Source: Pterobdella sp. o SKG-2022
Taxonomy: Eukaryota; Annelida; Clitellata; Hirudinida; Piscicolidae
Reading direction: 5' to 3'
Assembly (NCBI GenBank): GCA_964035795.1
Contig: OZ038324.1
Location: forward strand, 8,186,792 to 8,250,791
DNA: 64,000 nucleotides
Under the pieces are notes generated by a model that ran no database searches, was not told the DNA's origin, and saw nothing but the letters and a program-made list of their open reading frames with translations. A program made the translations under genes and the position numbers. This document shows, in pieces, positions 1 through 35,839 of the stretch. Every line of letters begins with the position of its first letter. Position 1 is the first letter of the stretch.

Positions 1-4299
<4,299 letters not shown>

Positions 4300-4313
4300 C
4301 GCACTTCCAAGTC

Positions 4314-4702
<389 letters not shown>

Positions 4703-5194
4703 TGGTTTGCGTGCGCAGAAAGTACACTTTTAAAATGATTATCTCATGTGAATGGCTCAGTGGGCATACATTTCTTTTAGTTTATTTATGAATTTATGCA
4801 TGTCTTCACTTATCTTTTTGTGTTTTTGTAAAAAATTATATGTACTTTTGTGTATCGTCATCTTTGTCTGTTTGTTCCTTTGTTTGGCTGAGTATTTAGT
4901 TATAGTACTGGTAGAAATGACTAAATTTTTTTTGGTACGCCTTTATGAACTTTACAGTCTGAAAAACATTTTCAATTAGAAAAATATTTCACACGAAAAT
5001 TTTTCGCAAATTTTGTTCACAAAGTTCTAGAAAGCATTTCACAAGGTGCTGTTGGGAGGGGCCTTTAAATTAAAAGACTGATAGCAGAGTGGACTTTTTT
5101 CTGTGCAGTTAGTAGGCAATATGAGCTTAAGAGATCATTAAATTTAGCGGAACTTGTGTCATTGTTTCAATGATAACAATAAACCTTTCAGGAA

Positions 5195-5268
5195 CGTCAT
5201 AAAGGCGCTACTGCCACTCGGGCATTGAAACCGTACATCTTGAGTTCGATTCCCGGTTCAGTCATTTT
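5195..5268 (+). mobile_element. Possible tRNA-related SINE fragment
   Basis: A more GC-rich patch ends in GAGTTCGATTCCCGG, which fits a pol III B-box (GWTCRANNC). No complete cloverleaf or clear A-box could be drawn, so a tRNA-derived SINE remnant is the most cautious reading. Confidence 0.3.
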
Positions 5269-6114
5269 TAAAGCAATTTCATAATCAATTTTCGCTGTTG
5301 TCAAAACCAAGAAATGGTAGCGAAATTGATTAAAATTAACTCTCTATTTAAATGGGATAAAACTTCTAACAAAGCGAACAATTTTTTTACTGTTATCGAT
5401 TGTACAATTAAGTTTGAGATTCACAAGTGCTTATGTATGTTGAAAGCTTCAAACTAAATTGGTGCCGCAACGTTTGAATGCAATTGGATATTCTCCTTTG
5501 CAATCTCACTACATGGTACAACGAGCTGAAAAGCTTCATAAAGTGATTATGTCTAAGAGGTGAAACCATAAAACGTGGAATTCAATTTTTTAATATTTTC
5601 TTATAAATAAGACTTTATGAAGAAATTTTTAAGATCAGTCTCGTAACAAATGCGTCTTGTCGGCGTGGTTCTATGATGCGTGTAGACAAATTGTCAGGCA
5701 GATTGAGACAAACTCTGCAAAAAGACACTACAGAAGATTGATGGCGCTGTCTCTTTGTTGTTCATAATTCATTCTGTCTTTTGGAAATAGCATAGAGAAA
5801 AATACTTCTATCGGCTTGTGTTATTCGAAGATTTTTAAGATATGTTTCGCTTGATTGCAAGTTGTATTTATTGAGAAATTTGATGCCAGGAAACTTGGTT
5901 AGAGCATAAAATGTTGATTTTATTCGGTGTAAATGCTACCAGCAAAAAGATAGTAATTCGGTTACTGGTAATTAGTTTGGTGAAATAATTTTACGTTACT
6001 TTCGTAAAATTCAACTTCAATGAATCAATACTTTGTGGAAAATACTTAGTTTTTTGAACAAATTATACGAGATTAAAAGTTTCATTAAAATTTGATGTTT
6101 TAGAAAAATTCGCA

Positions 6115-6120
6115 TTTATT
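6115..6120 (-). terminator. Candidate polyadenylation signal for PIGG
   Basis: AATAAA on the minus strand about 430 nt beyond the PIGG stop codon. It is the nearest clean hexamer I found; use is inferred only from position. Confidence 0.3.
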
Positions 6121-6549
6121 CATAAAAACATGAAAATACTTAAAGTAGATAAAAGAGAAAAGTTGTAAATTTTTGAAAGTTCTAATTGAATTATAAATTG
6201 TCAAACGCTTTTCAAGTGGTCATGACTCGAAGGCATTACTTTCACCTTAATATTTTTATCCTTTTCTTTTTATATCCCTTTTAATCGTTTTGTAACACTC
6301 GAAATGCTCAATTTGTCAGTTTTTGAATTTTTAAAATTAAATTTAAAAATTTTTTAAATTAGTGAACAAAGTTTTTTAAAAAATTTTTTCTCAAAACTCA
6401 CCCGGCCACGCAGCGCACGCAATATTAATGGCGCCTCTATTACAAGTCCCTAATCCACGTCATAAAACCACTGAAGACTATAAATAAATTCGCTACCTAA
6501 CTACTTCTCTTTCCTAGCGTGCTAAAATGCTCAAGCAGACGACCATAAA

Positions 6550-13800
<7,251 letters not shown>

Positions 13801-15002
13801 TTTAACTATTTTCTCCTACATTACATTAATTAAAAAACATTCTCCAATACTTGAAATTTACGAAGTCTCAAAAGTAAAAGTAAAAAGATAAAAGTAAATA
13901 ACTATTCAAACTTATTTGGGATTTTTTTTATAAAAAAAGTATTTCGCTCATCATTCAAATTATAAAATTAACAAATTTTCTACTAACTTAGCAGTGAGTC
14001 ACAGTATTAAACTGACAGAAGATTGTTTCTTCATCAATATTTTTCTTCTAATTAATGATAATAATTACATAGATTAAAATGCACAAATATACCTCAAATC
14101 GGAGATCCAATTTCATTTATTCAACAAAAAAAGTTCATTTGATAAAGAAGCTATTTGAGATACCCTTATTAAGTTTTCAATTCTTTTAGGGTGAAAATCG
14201 GAAAATAATGGTATAAAACGTCATTTTTTATCCTACCTGCTATCGTATTGCTCAAACAACCTTACTTTGGTTAAAAGTTTGTTGAGTTTAAAAATTTTTT
14301 TCGTTAACTTTTAAAGCATATAGAAACGTGAATTATAAAAAATTAGAAACTATTTAGTTTAATTAATTTTGAGATTGATTATTCACAATATAGAAACGCT
14401 TTGTGAACACCAACGACAAGATAACCAAATGTGCACAACCTGTAAATTACTAACATAGATATTTTAAGAGTGGAAACTTTTTAAGCCACTCTAGCGAAGA
14501 AGATTGAAATGAAAGATATTGGATTTATTTAAGATTTCTTTAACACATAAAATCTTTCAAATCTATAAAAGTAAAAGTCATCAAAAAAAACTAAATCTCT
14601 GACCTTGATATTCAAAAAATACCGAAAAGTTATTTAGAAATATTTACGAAAATTTTGAAATTTTGATTTTTTATGTATAAGTAATTGGCTGAAATGAGAA
14701 GGAAAATTGAAGAAGAATCGAAAAGAATTGAATCAGCAAATTTCAGGGTAATTGCCAATTGATCCAAAGTGTATTACGACTTCAGTCTTCATTGTCTTTT
14801 TCCACGACATGTCAATCATCTTCAGCTGCTAAATGTGATTGGATAAAACCGTTCCAAGACCCACCTTTCCAATATTTTAAATCTTATTATAAGAGGTAGT
14901 GACGTGTTATTGAGCCACGCTATTTATTTATCATCATTGCACAGTACTTCCACGCATTTTTCCTGGAACTCCAATGCTACAGAGTAAAGTTCATCAAACG
15001 AA
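13801..15002. promoter_or_regulatory. Head-to-head intergenic region between PIGG and rx
   Basis: The start codons of PIGG (minus, 13800) and rx (plus, 15003) face away from each other across about 1.2 kb, so both promoters probably lie here. A TATA-like CTATTTATTTA at about 14919 is suitably placed for rx. No other element is claimed and transcription starts are unknown. Confidence 0.4.
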
Positions 15003-17287
15003 ATGACGTCACAACACCCTTACTCCATTAATGCGCTTCTAAGTCCCCAAAAGCTTTGCAGACGGATGGATTTGCAGAGAAAAGTATCTGAAGATATAAT
15101 CAAAACTTCCATCACGTCAAGTCCATACATAGGTACATGTTGTGTAGCAGGCAACAACAGCCAAACGTTCAAGCTCTCAAATTTCTGCGACACAACGCTG
15201 ACAAGAACTCATTTAGTCAACAGCTCATCGTCTTGTTCACGAAGTTTAAATTCGAGGAAACAACACACATCAAACACAAAAAAACTCAAAAAAGAAAAAC
15301 TCGCTTCAAAAAAATTAACTTCAGTTACCTATGAAACAACGAGTAATTTCCACTCATGCCTATCGGACCAGCAGTGCAAGCACCCAACCGTCCACGAACT
15401 CCTACATTCATCGTTTCATCAGAAACTTTATTTAAACAACCAGCCTTGCAACTTTTCAACAGTATCTCTATCGACCCCCACCCAGCATCTTTCAATTTTC
15501 AGTCCATCCTTCTCTACCACAAACACACCATCGCTCTATACACCATCTTTCTCTACACCAACCCTCACCATACTACCCTTCACCAAACCAGCCCCTACCT
15601 CATCAGACATCACCACAACCTCTTTCACCACAGAATCTCCTCTCACCTCTCATCCCACTCTCATCAAACCCAACAGTGAGAAATGTTTTAATTTTTCCCA
15701 ACTGATTTTCAAATGACCTTTTTTGGTTATTGCCTCTTTACAGTTATGTTGGGTCATATTTACAAAGAGTTTTCCAAGGATTTATTTTATATTTTCACAA
15801 TAGCTTACAATTTTTCCCAAGTTTTCAGTCGAAAACAAACGCCAAACGAAATGCATTTGTGAAATAAATTCAATAACAACACAATAAGAAAACATTAAGT
15901 TTTCTTGAAATAGATTATTTAAATGATCCAAAAAAGATCACCAAACGGAAAAGGCAAAACAGAGTCACGAAAGACTTAAAATAGAAACAAAATCGTCCGC
16001 ATGCATAAGACCACGTGAACAGCACGTGATAAGAGTATTTTTAGAACTCACCAATCGAATTGACTTCAATCAAATGTTCAAAATAGCACTTAGTTTCCTA
16101 ATTGTTCCATCAATAATTGTGAGTCTTAATGCACCAAACCAAAGCATGTATTGGAGCCAATCAGGCGGATGTGGCAGCAGAGGTGCTTAAGAATAATCTC
16201 CACCGTTTGCAAACACAAGTCTCCATCTTATCCTTTTTCATCCGTTCATTCGACTATGAATAATTTCAATTGTTAATCCATTCTTTATCTAAACTTTTAT
16301 CTATTTTTTGAAATGTTTTGATCTCTTTTTTGGACTTTTCCTTACTTATTTATCAATTTTTCTATCCACTTTTCTGTCTATTTCTCAATCCACCCTGCTC
16401 ACTCTTTTCTCATCCCTCCATCCATCATACTGCATTAGAGTCACGTGGTCATGGCACTCCTTCAAAACTACACGGCGTGTTTCCGTCATTGCAGTGCTGT
16501 GTCGAGAAATAAATTGATGAATCATGAGGCTTTAAGGATTACTTCCACTTTTAATATTCAAAATGGCTGCTCTATGATTGGATGTTTATTTAATATTCAC
16601 CTTGATTGCTCGTAATAATACGAATGAAATTGCTTTGCTTTTTATTTCTTTGTTAGTAATTAATACCTCATTATTTTTCCTGCTTAATTAATATTGAAAT
16701 AAGGAATTAATTATCAAGTAAGTAGTATAATTTACAGGTTTTGACGTACCCACCAGCCCCATAGGTCCTCTCGACAACACAAGTCCTTCCATCGCTCCCT
16801 CTTTCAATCCCATTTCAGGTTGGACTCCTTCAACTTTCGAGGCATAATTTCTAGCTGATATATTAGCTGATGGGTTATTTGAAAAAAAATTTTAAAATTT
16901 AGATACTGTAACTCATAATTAAATGTTAGACCGATCCTTGAAGGTTTAGAGAACAAACCCGAAACAACTTTAGAAGACAACCCCATATGGGAAGAAGACA
17001 AAAAAGAAGATACCAAGATCAAAATCAAAAATGAATTTAAAAAAAAAAATGACTCATCAAACCATGACACCACCACACCATCCTTCACACCTCAATCCTC
17101 CAAATCATCCCCCCATCAAACCCCTCACGACTTTTCCTCATTCAAGAAAAGCCGTCGTAACAGAACCACTTTTACAACATACCAACTGCACCAGCTGGAA
17201 AAGGCATTCGACCAATCACACTATCCTGATGTGTATGTGCGTGAGGAGCTAGCCAATCAAATCTCTCTCCCTGAAGTGAGAGTGCAG
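15003..17287 (+). CDS. rx: Retinal homeobox protein Rx/Rax, 5' part (exons 1-3); 3' half not found
   Basis: A PRD-class transcription factor of eye and anterior brain development. Exon 1 is 15003-15675, exon 2 is 16738-16818 and exon 3 is 16944-17287; phases join cleanly (1, 1, 0) to 366 codons. Near the N-terminus YSINALLS (residues 7-14) resembles the Rx octapeptide, a Groucho-binding eh1-type motif. A Ser/Thr/Pro-rich stretch and a K-rich region precede homeodomain residues 1-46: [26 protein letters not shown], then LPEVRVQ, which is diagnostic of Rx rather than Arx, Otp or Hbn. The donor at 17288 splits the homeodomain at Q46/V47, the common PRD-class intron site. The matching VWFQNRRAK exon is absent from the plus strand of the readable window; it may lie in the 20107-20306 gap or be lost. 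The exon 3 acceptor (weak pyrimidine tract) is the least certain junction. Confidence 0.87.
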
Positions 17288-18840
17288 GTGAGAAAAAGGA
17301 TTTCTAGATTGAGTGTTTTTTAATGGAATTAGAAGATTATTTCATTTATTGACTAATTGAAATTAACTAAATGACTAATTAAAGTTAGTTTAATGATAAA
17401 TTAGTTCAATTTATTAAGGTAAATTTCAAAAAATTCATAAAAAAAACAATAAATAAAATCAAGTTTCAAAAAATAAATACAAAATTGCTAGTACTATCAA
17501 AAGCTTCAAGCTCCACATGTTAGCGATAATTGAGTGCATTAGCGTCCACCCATTATTCCGTACTGGAGCATTATTCGAAAACGCGTCAACGTCACAATGC
17601 AGTGTTGACAATGTAACACCTTAGATACATTTAATATATTAAAGGTACATTTTATATACTAGAGACGTCGTATAAGTGGTAATTTAGGTTGAATTTTATT
17701 TAATTTCGTGACCATTCTAACAAATGTTCACTTTTGAAACTATTATAATGGCGTCAACCCAGAAGGTTTTGAGACGAATAACCATTTGAAAAAATTAGAA
17801 ATAATTTAAAAAGAAGTGAGCTTTGGAGTTTTTTCTTTAAGATTTGGAGAATTTCGAAGAAGTTATCATGAATGTTACTGTGGAAAAACATTATCTTCAA
17901 AAATTTCGAAGAGTAAAATATTGTATTCAACACAAAATAAAACTCGAAGTGATATATTTTTTATATGAAAATATTCAACTTATCTTAAAAAAGATGAAGT
18001 TTATAATGTAATATTCAAAAATATTAAAAAAAATGAATATTATATTAAAATATTAAATAATTTTTTTGAAAATATATTACATATTGAGTTATAATTTTGA
18101 AATCAAATTAATAAAATTTTCTGAGAGAAGGTAAATGACAATAAAATTCCGTGAACTAAAAATGTGTTTAAGACAACAGAGAAATAATTAGTGACTATAT
18201 AGGTAATTGGACAGTAGGTCAAATTTCATTGGTGGGTTGCAAACCACATGACACACACCACGCCTTCCCATTGGTCTTTTGATCTATTTATAGAAATAAT
18301 TTGATCATAATATTCATATTTGGTTTGAACTGTTTGAATTATAAAGATAAAAAATATCTTTTCATTTATTTATTTTTATTCATTTTTTTCTAAAACCACA
18401 ATTTGATCTATTTTTTTATTGACTAAATCGATTACTTGTTATTTTCTAACTTTTATGAGGCTACTATAACATCTAAGACAATTCTTTGTCTGAATAACTG
18501 TAATGCTAATTTTAACACCAATGAAAAAAATATACAAAAAAGGATAATTATTTGTTAAATAACTATTTTAACCCATAGTTTTAATACTTAAATATATTCA
18601 TTATTATGTATCTTCAAAATAATTATATATGAAACATATATACATGTATCTGCCATATCTACACAGCATTAATTCTTTGTAAACACAACCACACACAACC
18701 ACATACAACCACACACAACACCACAAAACACCACACAACACCACACAACACACCCACACATGCATATCAATGAATAAGCAAAACAAAAAAGCATTTAAAT
18801 ACGATTAAAAAGACAACAACAGTCTTGAATTTTAAATTTA
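17288..18840. other. rx intron / unassigned AT-rich sequence
   Basis: It follows the rx exon 3 donor. Nothing resembling the second half of a homeodomain, or any other exon, was seen. The 18690-18765 segment is a degenerate (CACACAACCA)-type repeat. Confidence 0.5.
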
Positions 18841-18861
18841 GTGTGTGTATGTGTGTGTGTT

Positions 18862-18945
<84 letters not shown>

Positions 18946-18978
18946 GTGTGTGTGTGTTTGTGTGTGTTTGTGTGTGTT
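18841..18978. repeat. (GT)n microsatellite at the 5' junction of LINE copy C
   Basis: GT repeat with a few GTTT interruptions near each end, directly joined to the truncated RT of copy C. Confidence 0.98.
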
Positions 18979-20106
18979 CCATATTCAATACAACCTTGAC
19001 GCTCCTCTGGTAAACAACAGCCGTCATAAGTTCAACATGAGTGATAAAGTTCAAATCCTCATGTACGCAGATGATATAGTATTAATGAGCGACGATCAAA
19101 GTGTATTGAACTCTCTTATTCAATCGCTCAGTGAAGAATTTACACGTTACGGCTTGAAGATCAATACTCAAAAATCTAAGATAATGGCTGTGCGTCATGA
19201 AGCTGATAATACAGACACTCATCTTGACAACAGTTCGGTACATCAACTTGACGGTGGTTTTGAGGAAGTTGAGCAGTATACTTCGAGACGACTGTTCCAT
19301 AGATGAAGAGATTGATACTCGTATCTGTAAAGCATCGATTGCTTTCAGAAGTATTGGAAGGCTCATATGGTATCAAAAAAAGTTAAAACGAAAAACGAAG
19401 ATGAGGCTTTTCAAATCCATTATAATGCCTATTCTGCTTTACGGTTGTGAGACGGGCTCCTTTGAGCAACCATGTTCAAAGATTGCAGTCTTTTGTTAAT
19501 AAGTGTGTTCGGTCTATATGTGAAATCTCTATGAGAGACATGTTAAGAAACACCGAAATAAGAAGAAGAGGCAACATTGAACGCGTAGATTCAATCCTTC
19601 AACTGAAAAGACTCAAATGGCTAAGTCATATTGAAAGAATGGCAGATTCCCGGTGGCCAAAAAAATTATTGGTCAGTAAAATATATGGTGGTAAAAGAAG
19701 TCAAGGTGGTCAAAAACATAGGTGGCATGATGTGGTGAATAACGAATTGAAAGCTATTGGGTTGGTGTCTGGTTGGCGTAGCAAAGCGAAGAACAGAATC
19801 AAATGGCGGAAAAGCATAAACACACTCATTATCGATCTCAACCAAAATAAAGAACAATCAGAAAAAGATAAGAAAGATCGACAAAAAGAACTGAATGTAC
19901 AATATAACAATACTAATAACATATGTGGTGAGGTGAACATAATTAATGGGGTATTAAACGGTTTGGTATGCTCTTTTTCTGGCTGCAACAAAATTTCAGT
20001 TAACAAAGCTGGCCTTGCAAACCACATCAGACAGAAACACTCACAGCAAGCAACAATAGCAATCTTATCCCAACACTGTGGTAGAAATTTCAAGCGACAG
20101 AGTTTT
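18979..20106 (+). mobile_element. Same LINE family, copy C, 5'-truncated, ends in assembly gap
   Basis: Starts immediately after (GT)n within the RT, just before MYADDIVLMSDD (YADD at 19064-19075). It continues with two frame changes (near 19250 and 19450): SILRDDCSIDEEIDTRI, RSIGRLIWYQ, LLYGCE, RLKWLSHIERM, GGQKHRWHD, NRIKWRKSI. It ends with the finger CSFSGCNK...GLANHIRQKH and the start of the second finger (HCGRNFKRQSF) cut by the gap. Its domain order and motifs match copies A and B. Confidence 0.9.
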
Positions 20107-20306
20107 NNNNNNNNNNNNNNNNNNNNNNNNNNNNNNNNNNNNNNNNNNNNNNNNNNNNNNNNNNNNNNNNNNNNNNNNNNNNNNNNNNNNNNNNNNNNNN
20201 NNNNNNNNNNNNNNNNNNNNNNNNNNNNNNNNNNNNNNNNNNNNNNNNNNNNNNNNNNNNNNNNNNNNNNNNNNNNNNNNNNNNNNNNNNNNNNNNNNNN
20301 NNNNNN
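20107..20306. other. Assembly gap (200 N)
   Basis: Exactly 200 N, a typical placeholder, so the true length is unknown. It begins inside the last zinc finger of LINE copy C. Confidence 1.
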
Positions 20307-21796
20307 AAATAAACGTATAAATAGCTAAAGATACATATATGAAAAAAAATTATGGAGAAAACACTTCAACACAAGTTGATAACAGGGATGAGACTAGTAA
20401 TGATTCTAAACTGATGTGGGTTTCATATGCATGGTCATCTCAAGCGAATACCCAAACGCGCCATCTTCTGTGTAAAATAAAACTTGTACCAATTTGAATA
20501 ATTAGAATTATGTACTGTATATTAATAAGGATAAGTTCAATGGAGGTGTTAGAATAAAGGATATATTGATGAAGAACAATAAAAATAACAATAATCATAA
20601 TATAAAAAAACATTATATCTAGCTAATAATAATAATAATAAAAAAAAAGAAGGAAAATAATAAAAGAAATATGAGTTTTGATTGGTTTAAGGTTCAACCT
20701 TTCTATTGAATTAATTAAGTCATAAGGTTTGAAATCAATAGCCATATTAATGCAAGTTTAAACTATTAAAACACACTGGTTCTATCGATTAGTAGGCTTT
20801 ATTATTTCTGTTTTTTATTATGATTATTGCTATTATTAACTTGTTTTTATTTTTTCTGTTGTTGTCAAAATTTGAATCTTTAGGATTTGCTTTCTGTTAT
20901 AATTTTTTGTTGGTTTTTAGTTTTTAGAGGTTACTATCTTATTTTAAACTTAACTTCGAATTTTTCAACCTTGTTTGAACATCAAATCAAAAAAATACAT
21001 TAACTTTTATTTTTTCATGTTGATAGTTTTTGATATATTTTTTCAAATAATTTTGAAAAAAAATTAATTATATATTCTATTTAGACATAATTTGCCACCA
21101 ATTTAATCGATTATATAATAATAACAGGCAATAAAGTTCCATTAAACAATCTATAAATAATTATCAATTATAATAACAATAAAAATATCTCACAAGAAAC
21201 AGTTGAAGAAACACAAAGCCCTTGAAACTTCAAAAAGGCAAAGTAAGGATGATAGAAAGAATTGAGAAAGGATTGCAGAAGATGTTTGCGAGGAAGCTAT
21301 TAAGTCCTTCAAACAAGCCGTTGCTATGTGTTTTTCTTTGTTGCTATGTGTTATTTTTTGTTGCTATGTGTTTTTCTTTGTTGCTGTGTTTTGTAGCTAT
21401 GGGATTTTGTTTTTTTTGTAGCTACGTGGTTATACAAAAGGTTTTTATTATTTTCTATTGTTTTGTGTTGACTTTTTAGTATTATTTTTGGTTCTGTTGT
21501 TAATTGTTTCTTAATATATTTATATATTGGAAATTATATCAACTAAGATTTGCGTGAGACTTTATTTTAAAATTTAGTTCAAAATAAGTATGAAAAGTGC
21601 TTTTGAACAATTTATTGAAATAATGATATAAAATCTAATGCAAAAATCATGAGAGGATAACCTCACAAAAGATCCAATATATTTATTTTTATTAACTGTG
21701 TTTCTCTCTTCAAAGTTTCTCCAATGAGCATCTTTGCCATTATTTAATATAACTGGCCAGAACAAATAAGAAATCTTCAAGTTCTATACAAACATC
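20307..21796. other. AT-rich stretch without recognisable gene
   Basis: Only short AT-rich frames and a small imperfect tandem repeat (TTTTTCTTTGTTGCTATGTG-like, about 21325-21420) are visible. Confidence 0.5.
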
Positions 21797-22455
<659 letters not shown>

Positions 22456-24111
22456 TTATTCATTCATTTTTAAAGTCACTATGAATCAAGTTTCTCGTAT
22501 ACAGCCTTCTCACTATATTAATCACATTGTTTATTTAATGTACGTGCGTTCTTTGGCTACGTCAGTGTGAAAGTGCTTCAAACGCTCTCCACACAATATA
22601 TAATTTATCGAAATTAAATTCAATTTTTTTCTTGAATATTCTTGAAATTGCACAAGGGGCGTAGAACTGCGCCACAATAAATGGTTGAATAATGAGACGG
22701 TAATAAAAATGCCTCCGTAAGGGAGCAAAACTATCTTTGTGATGCTAACGACGGTTTTAACTCGATGTGAGACAACTAATAAACAAACTTCCAACAAAAT
22801 CAATACATTTCTATACATTGAAGCTTCATTTCCAGCCTCAAAACAACTTAAAGTACAATAAAATGATATTATAATTGATATCAACAGTTTTCAAAGTCAA
22901 TTTATGCAATATTATAATTATTAAAGTAATAATATACAGAATAATAAGGTCAAATAAAAGGAGAACATTGTTATAACAATTGAGATCATGAAGCGCAATC
23001 AACGCGTTATTAACGAGTCATTTCCGGAAACTCTAGCCACCGGAAACGCTTTTCTTATTGTTCGCGCCAAATTAAACTACTGCGGTTGTGTCTTCAAGTG
23101 TTACTTTCTTTGTGTGTATGTTCTACTGTGTGTATGTTTTACTGTGTGTATGTTTGACTGTGTGCATGTTTCACTCTGTATGTTTCTTTCTGTTATGTTT
23201 GACTGTATGTATTTTTTATCTGTTTCTGTCGTTCTTTTGTACATGTCACTGTAAATTTTTGCTTAAATATTTGATAATACCTCTATGTATATGCTTATAT
23301 ATTTTCAATTCTACGCGTCTTTCTCTTGCTTCGTGCATCTCTCAATAACAAACCATTCGTATGTCTTCAAACAACCATTTTGGTCTACAAACTTTTAATA
23401 CGAAAAGCTTCGTGTGTTTTTTTTTCACACAGTTCATATAAGTTACTATGAAACAGCATTAATTATAAATTACTATGAAACAGCATTTGACATTCAAACT
23501 CTCATATACCCCCCCTTTTACCTTAGTGAGCTTATCAGTGCATATATGTAACCTTATCTCGCCACAATTTGTCTTCATATTTGTTCTACTACTGTTGTTA
23601 TGAGCTTACAGTAAACTTTAGTTAATTGCTAAATTAAATTTATTCAAAACTACCTGATTCTTAAGTTAAGAACAAGAAGTATTTAAATGAAGTAAACATG
23701 ACTCATAATTGACTTTTAATAAATCGTTTTGGCTTTTTAAATTGCAGTTATTATTGATTTCATTTTTATTAGTTTTTGCTCGAAGTTTAATTTATATAAC
23801 GCAAATTAAGCAGAAATGACACGTCATTGGGTCTCAGTCTACACTTGCGCCACATGAGAACATAACCACCTCACTGCTGTTCCAACCATCATTATCGCTA
23901 TCCTGAAAATCACTGGCTTGTATATCACTCTAATACTTTTTTCACATTTTTGTCTTAATAAATACATCTACAGTTAAAGATTCTAGATCCTAGTCTTTCT
24001 GTTCATTGTTTGATGTCAAGTTATGTCGTGATGTCGTATAATAGAATGTCTCTGTATAAAAGCTTTTAGATTGTGCAGCTAAGATGTTAACATTTGAGAC
24101 TTATTGCAATA
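22456..24111. other. Intergenic stretch 3' of homeobrain
   Basis: No convincing coding exon. A degenerate TGTGTATGTTTNACTG tandem repeat occupies about 23110-23205. Confidence 0.5.
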
Positions 24112-24117
24112 TTTATT
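24112..24117 (-). terminator. Candidate polyadenylation signal for homeobrain
   Basis: AATAAA on the minus strand about 140 nt downstream of the hbn stop codon, a sensible 3' UTR length. Confidence 0.5.
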
Positions 24118-24254
24118 TGGAAAGCTACATGTGAAATATGTTACATTAATTGAACAGCTTCCGTAAGCGTGTTCTGACCAATCGTAGAATAAATAAAACA
24201 AAAATAAATTTGACTGTATGTTCTTTGGAGTTCAGGCTTGCTTATTATCGCTTT

Positions 24255-35839
<11,585 letters not shown>

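Larger units (their letters stand above)
4703..6549. other. AT-rich intergenic stretch, downstream of PIGG
   Basis: No exon-like reading frame was recognised on either strand. It contains a short SINE-like segment (5195-5268), and on the minus strand it must hold the PIGG 3' UTR. Confidence 0.5.
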
